Below are positions 49,253 through 57,677 of a stretch of DNA of 64,000 nt, one piece after another; position 1 is the first letter of the stretch; each line of letters opens with the position of its first letter. The translations under genes and the position numbers were made by a program. Under the pieces are notes generated by a model. It was not told the origin of the DNA, searched no databases, and saw only the letters and a list, made by a program, of their open reading frames with translations. The DNA is taken from NCBI RefSeq assembly GCF_014207955.1, contig NZ_JACHLK010000008.1:124001-188000 (forward strand). The letters run 5' to 3'. The stretch is from Acidovorax soli (lineage in GTDB: Bacteria; Pseudomonadota; Gammaproteobacteria; Burkholderiales; Burkholderiaceae_C).

Positions 49253-50076
49253 GGTGCGGCCTTGCGGGTGCGGGTTTTGCGGGCGGGCTTGGCGGCCGGT
49301 TCGGCAGGGGCCGGAGCAGGTGCGGGCCTGCGCGGCCGGCCCGCAGCGGCGCTGTCTCCCAGCGACGCCTTGGCCATGCGCAGCACGCCGATGAGCCCGC
49401 TGCCGTGCTGCATGAAGCGCGCCATCTGGCTGCGCAGCACAAAGCCGCCGAGCTGCAGCACGCGGTTGACCAGGCCCGCACGCAGCGCTGTGACCAGCAC
49501 GCCCAGCGACAGGTCCACGAGCTGCGTCGTCTCCGCGAATTCGTCCGAGGTGTCGGCCAGCCAGTAGGCCGCCACGCCGGCCAGGTAGTCGCCGAACAGG
49601 CCGCTGGCCACGCCCTTGAAGTCGCAGGGCTCGATCTCGCCGCTGTCCTCGGCCGCGCTGATGAAGTCCGTCACCGCCTCGCGCAGCGCCTGGCGCGAGG
49701 CCAGGGGCTCGGCCAGCATGGACAGCGGCGAGCGCCGGGCCAGGGCCATCACCTCGGCCACGAACTCGCGGTCGGGCAGCAGGCGTTCGAGCAGGGCGTC
49801 GGTCAGGCGTTGCAGTTTTTCCTGCAAGCCATAGTCCGCCAGGCCCGGCGTGGCCAGGGTGTCGGCCAGCGCGCCGCGCACGGCTTCATCTACAAAACCC
49901 AGCACCACGCGGTCCTTGGTGGGGAAGTACTTGTAGATCGTCGCGTCGCCAATGCCGGCTGCGCGCGCGATGTCCTTCATCGTCGTGCCATCGAAGCCCT
50001 GGCGCGTCATCATATCGACCGCGCTGGCCACGATCTGGCGGCGGGTCTCGTCCTGCTGCTGTCGGGTGGTTTTCAA
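49249..50076 (-). CDS. TetR-family transcriptional regulator
   Basis: A 275-residue TetR repressor: HTH GFDGTTMKDIARAAGIGDATIYKYFPTKD, a helical ligand domain, and an unusual basic, Ala/Pro-rich tail (PARKTRTRKAAP). The start is TTG at 50076 (MKTTRQQQDETRRQIVASAV) with AGGAT upstream, since no ATG fits. The promoter region holds a palindrome that could be its operator. It heads the operon with DUF2867 and the ABC1 kinase. Confidence 0.88.
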   Translation of the reverse strand: MKTTRQQQDETRRQIVASAVDMMTRQGFDGTTMKDIARAAGIGDATIYKYFPTKDRVVLGFVDEAVRGALADTLATPGLADYGLQEKLQRLTDALLERLLPDREFVAEVMALARRSPLSMLAEPLASRQALREAVTDFISAAEDSGEIEPCDFKGVASGLFGDYLAGVAAYWLADTSDEFAETTQLVDLSLGVLVTALRAGLVNRVLQLGGFVLRSQMARFMQHGSGLIGVLRMAKASLGDSAAAGRPRRPAPAPAPAEPAAKPARKTRTRKAAP

Positions 50077-50080
50077 TTTG

Positions 50081-50119
50081 CTATCCTTAAATCAAGGAAT
50101 TCAATGATTTAAAGAATAG
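50081..50119. promoter_or_regulatory. Candidate TetR operator
   Basis: TTAAATCA (50087-50094) and TGATTTAA (50105-50112) form a perfect palindrome with a 10-bp spacer, extended outward imperfectly (CTATCC and AGAATAG). It overlaps the 5' leader of the tetR gene, an expected place for autorepression. Confidence 0.6.
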
Positions 50120-50180
50120 TAAATTTTGTTTAACCCGTCAACACCACCCCCTTCCGGGCACGTCCGGGTGTCGAGTGGTC

Positions 50181-50375
50181 TTAGTCGTCGGGCAGGAAGA
50201 TCTGCTCGATCGGCCGCTGCAGCAGCCGGGCGATCTTGAAGGCCAGCGGCAGGCTGGGGTCGTACTTGCCGGACTCGATGGAGTGCACGGTCTGGCGGCT
50301 GACGCCCAGGGCCTCGGCGAGGGCCTGCTGGGTCATGCCCTGGTCTTGGCGCAGGGTCTTGAGGTGGTTGCGCAT
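50181..50375 (-). CDS. Small XRE-family HTH regulator
   Basis: A 64-residue single-domain DNA-binding protein with MTQQALAEALGVSRQTVHSIESGKYDP and the end LQRPIEQIFLPDD, typical of the YozG-type XRE regulators that pair with small membrane proteins. It is the last gene of a block with an SDR and a membrane protein on the same strand, 19 bp after the SDR gene. Confidence 0.88.
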   Translation of the reverse strand: MRNHLKTLRQDQGMTQQALAEALGVSRQTVHSIESGKYDPSLPLAFKIARLLQRPIEQIFLPDD

Positions 50376-50394
50376 GGCGGCAGGGGAAGGGGGT

Positions 50395-51438
50395 TCAGCG
50401 GCCGGGAGCGGCCTCTGCGGTCAGTTGCCGGGCATGCTCGCCCAGGGTGGCGCGTGCGGGCCGGTACTGCACGCCCAGGTCGGACACGCTGCGCGCGGTC
50501 TCGAAGTTCAGCGGGTGGCCGACGTTGTGCTGGACGTACTCGCGCGTCATGCCGGCCATGGGCGCAATGGCCCACATCAGCCATTTGGGCACTTCCTTGC
50601 GGGGCAGGTTCGCGCCCGGGGCCACTCCGGTGGCGCGCAGCAGCTCGGCAATCTCCAGCAGGCGCAGGCTTTCGCCCACGACGATGTAGCGGCCCGCGGC
50701 ATGGTCGCCCAGCGCAGCGCCCACATGGGCCTGCGCCACGTCGCGCACGTCCACGATGCCCAGCCAGAGCCGGGGCACGCCCTGGCGGAACGAACCGTCC
50801 AGGAACTGGCGCAGCATCTGCACGCTGGTGGCATCGTCCCGGTCCGACAGGGAGGGGCCGAAGATCGCGCCCGGGTGCACACTGACCAGGGTCCAGCGCG
50901 CTTGCCGGGCCTGCATCTCCCAGGCCAGGGCCTCGGCCCGGGTCTTGGACAGCGCATAGGGGTTGCTCTGCGCGGTCGAGCTGCGGTTGACGTCGTCGGC
51001 CCGCAAGGCATGGCCAGGACGGTCGCGCAGCTCGGCGCTGTCGCCGAACATGGACACGATGGAACTCGTGACCACGACACGCCGCACCGAGGGCGTGCGG
51101 TTGACCGCGTCCAGCACGTGGCGCGTGCCGGCGGTGGCAGGGCCGATCAACTCCTTCTCGGCGTCCGCCACCGGCCCCAGGCGGTAGGGCGAAGCGGTAT
51201 GCACGACGGTGTCGCAGCCGGCCATGGCCGTGTCGAAGCCGGCGGGGCTGAGCAGGTCGGCCTCGAAGAGGGCCAGGCGGCCCGGGTGCTCCTGGGCCAT
51301 GCGCTGCAGATGCCGGGTCTTGCGGGCGTCCTGCAGGCTGCGCACGGTGGCGTGCACGGTGTGGCCCTGCGCGAGGAACAGCTGCACGACCCACGAGGCG
51401 AGGTAGCCGGCGGCGCCGGTCACGAGGATGCGCGCCAT
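50395..51438 (-). CDS. NAD(P)-dependent epimerase/dehydratase (SDR, dihydroflavonol reductase-like)
   Basis: An extended SDR of 347 residues. The N-terminal Rossmann motif is ILVTGAAGYLASWVVQLFL, the catalytic YALSK occurs at NPYALSKTRAEALAWE, and VSVHPGAIFGPSL is a family block. ATG at 51438 is the natural start; longer forms read into the upstream membrane-protein gene. It is 2 bp downstream of the membrane-protein gene. The substrate is unknown. Confidence 0.88.
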   Translation of the reverse strand: MARILVTGAAGYLASWVVQLFLAQGHTVHATVRSLQDARKTRHLQRMAQEHPGRLALFEADLLSPAGFDTAMAGCDTVVHTASPYRLGPVADAEKELIGPATAGTRHVLDAVNRTPSVRRVVVTSSIVSMFGDSAELRDRPGHALRADDVNRSSTAQSNPYALSKTRAEALAWEMQARQARWTLVSVHPGAIFGPSLSDRDDATSVQMLRQFLDGSFRQGVPRLWLGIVDVRDVAQAHVGAALGDHAAGRYIVVGESLRLLEIAELLRATGVAPGANLPRKEVPKWLMWAIAPMAGMTREYVQHNVGHPLNFETARSVSDLGVQYRPARATLGEHARQLTAEAAPGR

Positions 51439-51440
51439 GT

Positions 51441-51833
51441 TCAGCTCAAGCGGTGGTGGGTGATGCACAGGCCGACGCCCCAGGCGGCGACCAGGGTCCC
51501 CGCCAGCACCAGGGGATGCATTGGTGGGCTGAACCCCAGTGTCTGCAACGCCGATGCGGCCAGCAGTGCGAGCAGGCCGAAGCCCAGCGCCCACTGGCAT
51601 GCGCGGCCATGCATCTGGCGCTGCAATTCATCCAGCCGGCGCAAGCGGCCCAGGGCCACCCAGCCGAGCAGCCCTGACGCTGCGGCCAGCAGCAGCACCG
51701 CCCACTGGCCTGCAGGCCGCGACAGCGAGGGAAGCTCCAGGCTCGCAAGCCCGAGAAGAATCAGGACGAGAACCCCGGCCAGCACCTTGGTCAGGTAGCC
51801 GAGTTGTTCCAGCAAGGGAGGCTGCTCATGCAT
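51441..51833 (-). CDS. Small four-helix membrane protein
   Basis: A 130-residue protein with four hydrophobic segments: VLAGVLVLILLGLASL, WAVLLLAAASGLLGWVAL, ALGFGLLALLAASAL and PLVLAGTLVAAWGVGL. A basic loop (RLRRLDELQRQMHGRACQ) lies between helices two and three. No family is recognised with confidence; such proteins are commonly cotranscribed with small XRE regulators. Two palindromes precede it. Confidence 0.75.
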   Translation of the reverse strand: MHEQPPLLEQLGYLTKVLAGVLVLILLGLASLELPSLSRPAGQWAVLLLAAASGLLGWVALGRLRRLDELQRQMHGRACQWALGFGLLALLAASALQTLGFSPPMHPLVLAGTLVAAWGVGLCITHHRLS

Positions 51834-51850
51834 GGCGGAAATCCTTCGAT

Positions 51851-51866
51851 GTAAAGTTTGCTTTAC
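51851..51866. promoter_or_regulatory. Candidate XRE operator, site 1
   Basis: GTAAAGTTTGCTTTAC has perfect 6-bp arms (GTAAAG/CTTTAC) around TTTG. It lies 18 bp upstream of the membrane-protein start and matches 13 of 16 positions with site 2, 41 bp away. Confidence 0.6.
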
Positions 51867-51891
51867 TCATTGTGGCGAGCTCTGGCGCAAT

Positions 51892-51907
51892 GTCAAGTTT
51901 CTTTTAC
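51892..51907. promoter_or_regulatory. Candidate XRE operator, site 2
   Basis: GTCAAGTTTCTTTTAC aligns with the palindrome at 51851-51866 at 13 of 16 bases. The two copies in one short promoter region suggest cooperative binding by the small XRE protein at 50181. Confidence 0.5.
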
Positions 51908-51923
51908 TTTTCCGAAGGGCCGT

Positions 51924-52655
51924 CTAGCGGCGCATCCCCGTGAAGGCCTCGAACTCCCAGCTGCGCAGCGCCAGCAGCAGGGTGTAGCCCTCCAGTTCGC
52001 GCGGCGGCAGCTTCTGGTCGGCCAGGTGCTGCTGGGCAAAGTCCTGGGCCACGCGCTGCATGCGCTCCATGAAGGCCGGCGCCAGGCTGCGGCTGATGGT
52101 GCCGTGCACCAGCAGCACGCCTTCGCCCGCGCCGTCGAAGCCGCCCGCAAAGTAGTCGAGCAGCGCGTGCTCGCGGAAGTAGTTCATCACCGGTCCGTGC
52201 GGGCGCCAGCGGAAGGTCTTGGCCAGCTTGAGCCGGTAGCGGTTGAGCGGGCGCAGCTCGATGATGCCGATGCGGTCGAGCTGCGCCAGGTACTTGATGC
52301 CCTCGGCCTCCGACAGGCGGTAGGTGGTGGTCACCTGCTCCAGCGTCCACTGGCTGAGCACGCAGATGGCCATCAGCAGCAGCCGTTTATCGGCCACGAC
52401 GGCCTTTTCCTGCTCCTGGCTCAGCTCCTTGAGCAGGGGCTGGCTCTCGGCCACGCGGCGCGCCAGATCGGCGAAGTCCAGCGCCAGCGCACGGCAGATG
52501 GCGTCGATGCGCGACAGCGGCATGTCTCCCTTGGCCAGCATGCGTTTGACGCTGGACTCCGCCATGCCCAGCTGAACCGCCAGGTCGGCGTAGGTCATCT
52601 GCGCGGTCTTGAGTTCCTTCTTGAGGGCGGTGACGAGGTCGGCGGTGGTGCTCAT
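51924..52655 (-). CDS. XRE-family transcriptional regulator with C-terminal sensor region
   Basis: A 243-residue protein with an N-terminal HTH (MTYADLAVQLGMAESSVKRMLAKGDMPLSRIDAICRAL). The remaining 170 residues include LSEAEGIKYLAQLDRIGIIELRP, a possible winged-helix or ligand domain of unknown type. It is divergent from the ceramidase-like gene and may regulate it. Confidence 0.85.
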   Translation of the reverse strand: MSTTADLVTALKKELKTAQMTYADLAVQLGMAESSVKRMLAKGDMPLSRIDAICRALALDFADLARRVAESQPLLKELSQEQEKAVVADKRLLLMAICVLSQWTLEQVTTTYRLSEAEGIKYLAQLDRIGIIELRPLNRYRLKLAKTFRWRPHGPVMNYFREHALLDYFAGGFDGAGEGVLLVHGTISRSLAPAFMERMQRVAQDFAQQHLADQKLPPRELEGYTLLLALRSWEFEAFTGMRR

Positions 52656-52773
52656 GGGTATCGATTATCGGTACCTGCGGTGCATTTGGCAGCCCTTTGC
52701 ACAGATTTCGGTACCGCTTGCGCCCTCGGCATTCCCACACTGCGCACCACCAACCACTCCCGGAACCCGCACC

Positions 52774-53673
52774 ATGCCCTTGCCACTTCCTCCCCGCGCC
52801 ACGGGCCTGTCCCGCCCGGAGGCCGCGCTGCTGCTCGCTGCCTGCGCGCTGTTGGCGCTGGCCGTGTTCGGTCCGGTGCTGCACGACAGTGCCCACCAGC
52901 ACGGCTTTGCCGACCAGCGCATGCTGCTGGGCATTCCCTGCGCGCTCGACGTGCTGAGCAATCTGCCGTTTGCCATCGCCGGGGCGCTGGGCCTGGCGTG
53001 GCTGGCCCGGCTGCCATCGGGCGCAGTGGAGGGCGTCTCACGGGCCCTGGCGGGCCTGTTCTTTGCCGGCCTGGTCTGCACCGCGGCAGGGTCGGCCTTC
53101 TACCATTGGCGCCCCAGCGACTTCGGGCTGATGTGGGACCGGCTGGGCATGGTGCTGCCGTTCGCGGGCCTGCTCGGGCTGGCAGCGGCGGGACGCGTCA
53201 GCCAGCGTGCCGGCATCGCCACGGCGGGCGCCGTCTTGCTGGGTGGTACGTCGGCCGTGCTGTGGTGGGCCCTGTCGGGCAATGTGCTGCCCTGGGCCGT
53301 GGTGCAACTGGGCGGCATGCTGGTGGTGCTGGCGTTGGCAGCCCTGCCGCGCCGGGCCGGCACCCTGGCCGTGCACCTGGGCGCAGTGATCGGTTTCTAT
53401 GCGGTGGCCAAGCTCTTCGAGGCGGCCGATCACCCCATCCTGGAGGCCACGGGCCAATGGGTATCGGGCCACAGCCTCAAGCACCTGGCGGCTGCCGCCG
53501 CGGCCCTGCCGGTGCTGTCCGCACTGGCGGGCCCGCTGCCACGCAACGCAGGCCATGGCCCTGTCGCCACAACCGGGCAGAATGGCGCCCAGCACCGGTC
53601 CGCAAGCGGGCCGGTGGCAGCGCCTGAAATGCCGTTCCTACATACCAAGATGCCAACGAGGAGAGACGCATGA
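52774..53673 (+). CDS. Ceramidase-like membrane hydrolase (CREST superfamily)
   Basis: A 299-residue integral membrane protein with about seven helices. The key motifs of the alkaline ceramidase/PAQR (CREST) class are present: AAGSAFYHWRPSDFGLMWDRLGM (Ser-x3-His and Asp), and GHSLKHLAAA near the C-terminus with the second His group. CREST proteins are zinc hydrolases acting on lipid amides. ATG at 52774 was chosen for the natural membrane start. It overlaps the acyltransferase gene (ATGA), so the products may act together. Confidence 0.78.
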   Translation: MPLPLPPRATGLSRPEAALLLAACALLALAVFGPVLHDSAHQHGFADQRMLLGIPCALDVLSNLPFAIAGALGLAWLARLPSGAVEGVSRALAGLFFAGLVCTAAGSAFYHWRPSDFGLMWDRLGMVLPFAGLLGLAAAGRVSQRAGIATAGAVLLGGTSAVLWWALSGNVLPWAVVQLGGMLVVLALAALPRRAGTLAVHLGAVIGFYAVAKLFEAADHPILEATGQWVSGHSLKHLAAAAAALPVLSALAGPLPRNAGHGPVATTGQNGAQHRSASGPVAAPEMPFLHTKMPTRRDA

Positions 53674-55640
53674 GCACCGAGACCCCTTCTGCGGGCGCAC
53701 GCCCCCTGGACGGCAGCCCCGGCGTCCACGCAGGCCATGGCGGCCACGAGGATCCCAACCAGTTCGCCCTGCTGCGCCAGCGCCGCTTCGCCCCCTTCTT
53801 CTGGACGCAGTTCTCGGGTGCCGCCAACGACAACCTGTTCAAGTTCGCCTTCACGGTGATGGTGACCTACCAGCTCAGCGTGGGCTGGCTGCCGCCGGCC
53901 ATGGCCGGGCTGGTGATCGGTGCACTGTTCATCCTGCCCTTCCTGCTGTTCTCGGCCACCTCGGGCCAGCTCACGGACAAGTACGACAAGACGAAGATGA
54001 TCCGCTTCGTGAAGAACCTGGAGATCGCCATCATGCTGGTGGCGGCCGTGGGCTTCGTGGCGGGCAACGTTCCCATACTGCTGCTGTGCACCTTCCTCAT
54101 GGGCATGCACTCCACGCTGTTCGGGCCGGTGAAGTTCGCCTACCTGCCCCAGGTGCTGACCGAGCGCGAGCTCACCGGCGGCAACGGCATGGTGGAGATG
54201 GGCACCTTCGTCGCCATCCTGCTGGGCAATGTGGCCGGCGGCCTGCTGGTGGCCCTGCCCGGCATCGGCCACACCACGGTGGCGATTGCCTGCGTGGCAC
54301 TGGCCCTGCTTGGCCGCCTGGTGGCGCAGGCCATTCCCTCGGCACCGGCCACCGACCCGGGCCTGGTCATCAACTGGAACCCCATCACCGAAACCTGGCG
54401 CAACCTGAAACTCGCGCACGGCAACATCGTGGTGTTCCGCTCGCTGCTGGGCATCAGCTGGATGTGGTTCTTCGGCGCGGTGTTCCTGTCGCAGTTCCCC
54501 AGCCTCGCCAAGGAGGTGCTGCACGGCAATGAGCAGGTGGCCTCGCTGCTCCTGGTGGTGTTCTCGGTGGGCATCGGCATCGGCTCGCTGCTGTGCGAGG
54601 TGCTGTCGCGCCGCCATGTCGAGATCGGCCTGGTGCCCCTGGGCGCCATCGGCATGAGCGTGTTCTCCATCGACCTGTACTTCGCCGCGCGCAGCCTGCC
54701 GCCTGCGGAGATCATGGGCCTGGGCACCTTCCTGGCCCAGGCGCCGCACTGGCGCGTGATGCTCGACCTGGCGCTGCTGAGCCTGTTCGCCGGCCTGTAC
54801 AGCGTGCCCATGTATGCGCTGATCCAGATGCGCAGCCAGCCCACGCACCGCGCGCGCATCATCGCCGCCAACAACATCCTGAACGCGCTGTTCATGATCG
54901 CCAGCTCGCTGATCGCGGGCGCGCTGCTGGGCGCGGGCTTCACCGTGCCGCAGATTTTCCTGTTCACCGGCCTGGCGAATGCGGTGGTGGCGTTCTACAT
55001 CTTCATGCTGGTGCCCGAGTACCTGCTGCGCTTCGTGGCCTGGGTGTCCTCGCGCTTCGTCTACCGCTTCAAGGTGCAGGGCGACGAGAACCTGCCGTCC
55101 GCCGGTGCCGCCATCCTGGCCTGCAACCATGTGAGCTTTGTCGACGCCGTGCTGCTCATGGCCGCCAGCCCGCGGCCGATCTACTTCGTGATGGACCACC
55201 GCATCTTCCGCGTGCCGCTGCTGGGCTGGCTGTTCCGCCTGGCCAAGGCCATCCCGATCGCGCCCTACAAGGAAGACCCCGCCACCTACGAAGCCGCCTT
55301 CGAGCGCGCGGCCCAGGTGCTGCGCGAAGGCGATCTGCTGGCCATCTTCCCCGAAGGCGGCATCACCAAGGACGGGCAGCTGCAGGAGTTCAAGGGCGGC
55401 ATCATGAAGATCATCGACCGGGCGCGCGAAGAGGGCATCCACGCCCCCGTGATCCCCATGGCGCTGACCAACCTCTGGGGCTCGTACTTCAGCCGCATCG
55501 AGCAGGGCGGTGCCATGGTGCGCCCCTTCCGCCGCGGCTTCTACAGCCGCGTGGGGCTCAATGTGGGCCATGCGGTTCCTGCGGCCGAGGTGCAGCCCGC
55601 GTCCCTGCGCTCGCGCGTGGCCGATCTGCTGGCCGCCTGA
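53670..55640 (+). CDS. MFS transporter-acyltransferase fusion (LplT-PlsC like)
   Basis: A 656-residue two-domain protein. The first 430 residues are an MFS transporter resembling lysophospholipid transporter LplT (FAPFFWTQFSGAANDNLFKF, GMHSTLFGPVKFAYLPQVL). The last 210 residues form a PlsC-type acyltransferase with the HX4D motif NHVSFVDAVLL and FPEGGITKDG. It lacks the acyl-ACP synthetase domain of Aas. Together the domains would flip and reacylate lysophospholipids. It overlaps both neighbours. Confidence 0.9.
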   Translation: MSTETPSAGARPLDGSPGVHAGHGGHEDPNQFALLRQRRFAPFFWTQFSGAANDNLFKFAFTVMVTYQLSVGWLPPAMAGLVIGALFILPFLLFSATSGQLTDKYDKTKMIRFVKNLEIAIMLVAAVGFVAGNVPILLLCTFLMGMHSTLFGPVKFAYLPQVLTERELTGGNGMVEMGTFVAILLGNVAGGLLVALPGIGHTTVAIACVALALLGRLVAQAIPSAPATDPGLVINWNPITETWRNLKLAHGNIVVFRSLLGISWMWFFGAVFLSQFPSLAKEVLHGNEQVASLLLVVFSVGIGIGSLLCEVLSRRHVEIGLVPLGAIGMSVFSIDLYFAARSLPPAEIMGLGTFLAQAPHWRVMLDLALLSLFAGLYSVPMYALIQMRSQPTHRARIIAANNILNALFMIASSLIAGALLGAGFTVPQIFLFTGLANAVVAFYIFMLVPEYLLRFVAWVSSRFVYRFKVQGDENLPSAGAAILACNHVSFVDAVLLMAASPRPIYFVMDHRIFRVPLLGWLFRLAKAIPIAPYKEDPATYEAAFERAAQVLREGDLLAIFPEGGITKDGQLQEFKGGIMKIIDRAREEGIHAPVIPMALTNLWGSYFSRIEQGGAMVRPFRRGFYSRVGLNVGHAVPAAEVQPASLRSRVADLLAA

Positions 55641-56170
55641 TGCAGGGCACAGACAACCACCTGGAGGTGCCGGAGCGGATTGTGCTGGCGCGCCGCATCA
55701 TGGCCTTCCTGCATGACATCGGGCTGGCGGTGACCGAGGCCGAGGTGCCTGCCGACAGCTTCCTGCCCGGCCTGCGCATCGCGCAGGGTGGGTTGCGGGT
55801 GGACCTGGACCGCTTGCGTTGGCCGGGTGACCTGCTGCATGAAGCGGGGCACCTGGCCGTGGTGCCTGCGGCGCTGCGCGGCGGCATGGACGATGCGCTG
55901 GCCGAACTGCCCCCTGTGCCGCACGGGGGCGAGATCGAGGCCACCGTGTGGGCCTGGGCCGCCTTGCTGCACCTGCAGTTGCCGTCCGCCGTGCTGTTCC
56001 ATGACGGCGGCTACCATGGTCAATCTGCGGGCCTGCGCACCACCTTCGAGTTGGGCGTGTACCCGGGCTTGCCAGGGCTCGTCGCGGCGGGGCTCACCGC
56101 ATCGCCCGGGCAGGCAGCTGCCCTGGGCGTGGCGCCTTACCCGCACATGCTGGCCTGGCTGCGCGCTTGA
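55640..56170 (+). CDS. HEAGH-motif protein, possible metal-dependent
   Basis: A 176-residue soluble protein of unknown family. It contains LLHEAGHLAVV, a perfect HExxH zinc-protease-type motif, and a later GGEIEATVWAWAALLHLQLP segment whose Glu could be a third ligand. It has no signal peptide or membrane helix. The start overlaps the acyltransferase stop (TGATG), so it belongs to the same operon. Proteolytic activity is a possibility only. Confidence 0.7.
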   Translation: MQGTDNHLEVPERIVLARRIMAFLHDIGLAVTEAEVPADSFLPGLRIAQGGLRVDLDRLRWPGDLLHEAGHLAVVPAALRGGMDDALAELPPVPHGGEIEATVWAWAALLHLQLPSAVLFHDGGYHGQSAGLRTTFELGVYPGLPGLVAAGLTASPGQAAALGVAPYPHMLAWLRA

Positions 56171-56402
56171 AGTGAAGCACCCCCTGAGTCGCTTCGCGCC
56201 TCGGTGCCACCGCCAGAGGCGCTGGCTCTTCGGGCACGTCCAAGCCTGCGCGGGCAGGCTTGGAGCCGCGGCCCTCAGCCCCTCTCTCGACTCGCTGCGC
56301 GACTCGGGAGGGGGACGCCCCCAGTGCGGCGGGGCGGCCCTTGCACGGGGGCACTGGCTTGGGCTGCGCCAGTTTCATGCGATGCGGGTGGCGCGCAGCG
56401 CC
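56168..56402 (+). repeat. Dispersed 3'-end repeat, copy D
   Basis: It starts at the stop of the HEAGH gene with TGAAGTGAAGCACCCCCTGAG and has the hairpin arms CCCCTC/GAGGGGG and GCCAGTTTCATGCG at the end. About 78 bases are inserted after CGCGCCT; the insert holds its own hairpin, AAGCCTGC/GCAGGCTT. The remaining 75 bp to acdS hold no gene. Confidence 0.85.
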
Positions 56403-56477
56403 ATGAATAACTGAGACGATCAGATCACGGAGAGGCCTGCCAGTCGCGCCAGGCGCTGTGCCTCGGTCTCGCTGCGT

Positions 56478-57494
56478 TCAGCCGTTGCGAAAAAGAAAGC
56501 TGTAGGCGTTCAACGCCGGCACCCCTCCCAGGTGCGCGTACAGGACACGGGAACCTTCGGGGAATTCGCCCTTGCGCACCATGTCGATCATGCCGTGCAT
56601 GGACTTGCCTTCGTACACCGGGTCGGTGAGCATGCCTTCCTGGCGCGCGCACAGGCGGATGGCTTCGAGCGTGCCCTCATTGGGCAGGCCGTACTCGGGG
56701 CCGCCGTAGCGCGTGTCCAGCACCACGTCCTCGGCCGTGATGTCCTGGCCCAGTTCCACCAGTTGGGCGGTGTTCTGCGCGATGCGCAGGATCTGGGCAT
56801 GGGTCTTCTCGGGCTTGGCCGATGCGTCGATGCCGATCACCTTGCGCGCGCGGCCGTCGGCCGCGAAGCCCACCACCATGCCGGCCTGCGTGCTGCCCGT
56901 GACCGAGCACACGACGATGTAGTCGAACTGGAAGCCGAGCTCCTTCTCCTGCTGGCGCACCTCTTCGGCAAAGCCCACGAAGCCCAGGCCGCCATAGGGG
57001 TGCTCGGAGCAGCCCGCGGGGATGGGGAAGGGCTTGCCGCCGGCCTTCTTCACGTCGTCCATGGCCTGCTCCCAGCTGGGGCGGATGCCGATGTCGAAGC
57101 CCGCAGCATCCAGGCGCACGTCGGCACCCATGATGCGCGACATCTCGATGTTGCCCACGCGGTCGTACACCGCGTCGGAGTAGTTGACCCAGTTCTCCTG
57201 CACCAGCACGCACTTCATGCCCAGGTGCGCGGCCACGGCGGCCACCTGGCGTGTCTGGTTGGACTGGATGCCGCCGATGGACACCAGTGTGTCGTAGCCA
57301 CCCGCGATGGCCTCGGGGATCAGGTACTCGAGCTTGCGCGTCTTGTTGCCGCCAAAGGCCAGGCCGCTGTTGCAGTCCTCGCGCTTGGCGTACAGGTGCA
57401 CCTTGCCGCCCAGGTGGGCCGACAGGCGGTTGAGCGGCGTGATCGGCGAGGGGCCGAAGGTCAGCGGGTGGCGGGCGAATTTCTGCAGGTTCAT
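56478..57494 (-). CDS. acdS: 1-Aminocyclopropane-1-carboxylate deaminase
   Basis: PLP enzyme that breaks down ACC, the plant ethylene precursor, to 2-oxobutyrate and ammonia. The 338-residue protein is nearly identical in core blocks to known Acd[18 protein letters not shown] with the PLP Lys51, [18 protein letters not shown] and [17 protein letters not shown]. The C-terminal [11 protein letters not shown] and [14 protein letters not shown] keep the Glu295 and Leu322 equivalents that separate ACC deaminase from D-cysteine desulfhydrase. It is divergent from acdR. Confidence 0.97.
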   Translation of the reverse strand: MNLQKFARHPLTFGPSPITPLNRLSAHLGGKVHLYAKREDCNSGLAFGGNKTRKLEYLIPEAIAGGYDTLVSIGGIQSNQTRQVAAVAAHLGMKCVLVQENWVNYSDAVYDRVGNIEMSRIMGADVRLDAAGFDIGIRPSWEQAMDDVKKAGGKPFPIPAGCSEHPYGGLGFVGFAEEVRQQEKELGFQFDYIVVCSVTGSTQAGMVVGFAADGRARKVIGIDASAKPEKTHAQILRIAQNTAQLVELGQDITAEDVVLDTRYGGPEYGLPNEGTLEAIRLCARQEGMLTDPVYEGKSMHGMIDMVRKGEFPEGSRVLYAHLGGVPALNAYSFLFRNG

Positions 57495-57677
57495 GGCGGC
57501 TCTCGTAGGCGATGGAAGAGGGGGAATCCGTTGCAGGAGCGCTTCGGTGGCGCCTTGCCTGCAATGCCTCCATCGTAGGAAAAGCCGTGGCTAACGTGGT
57601 TGTGAATATGGATTGAATTTCGGAGATTTGGTATGTGAAAATTCCAATAACAAACCATTGATTCCAAAAATCAAACC

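Noticed and set aside
53430-55571. A 713-residue minus-strand frame opposite the MFS-acyltransferase gene
   Set aside because: His/Gln/Gly-rich shadow of a high-GC coding region; the plus strand has clear transporter and acyltransferase motifs.
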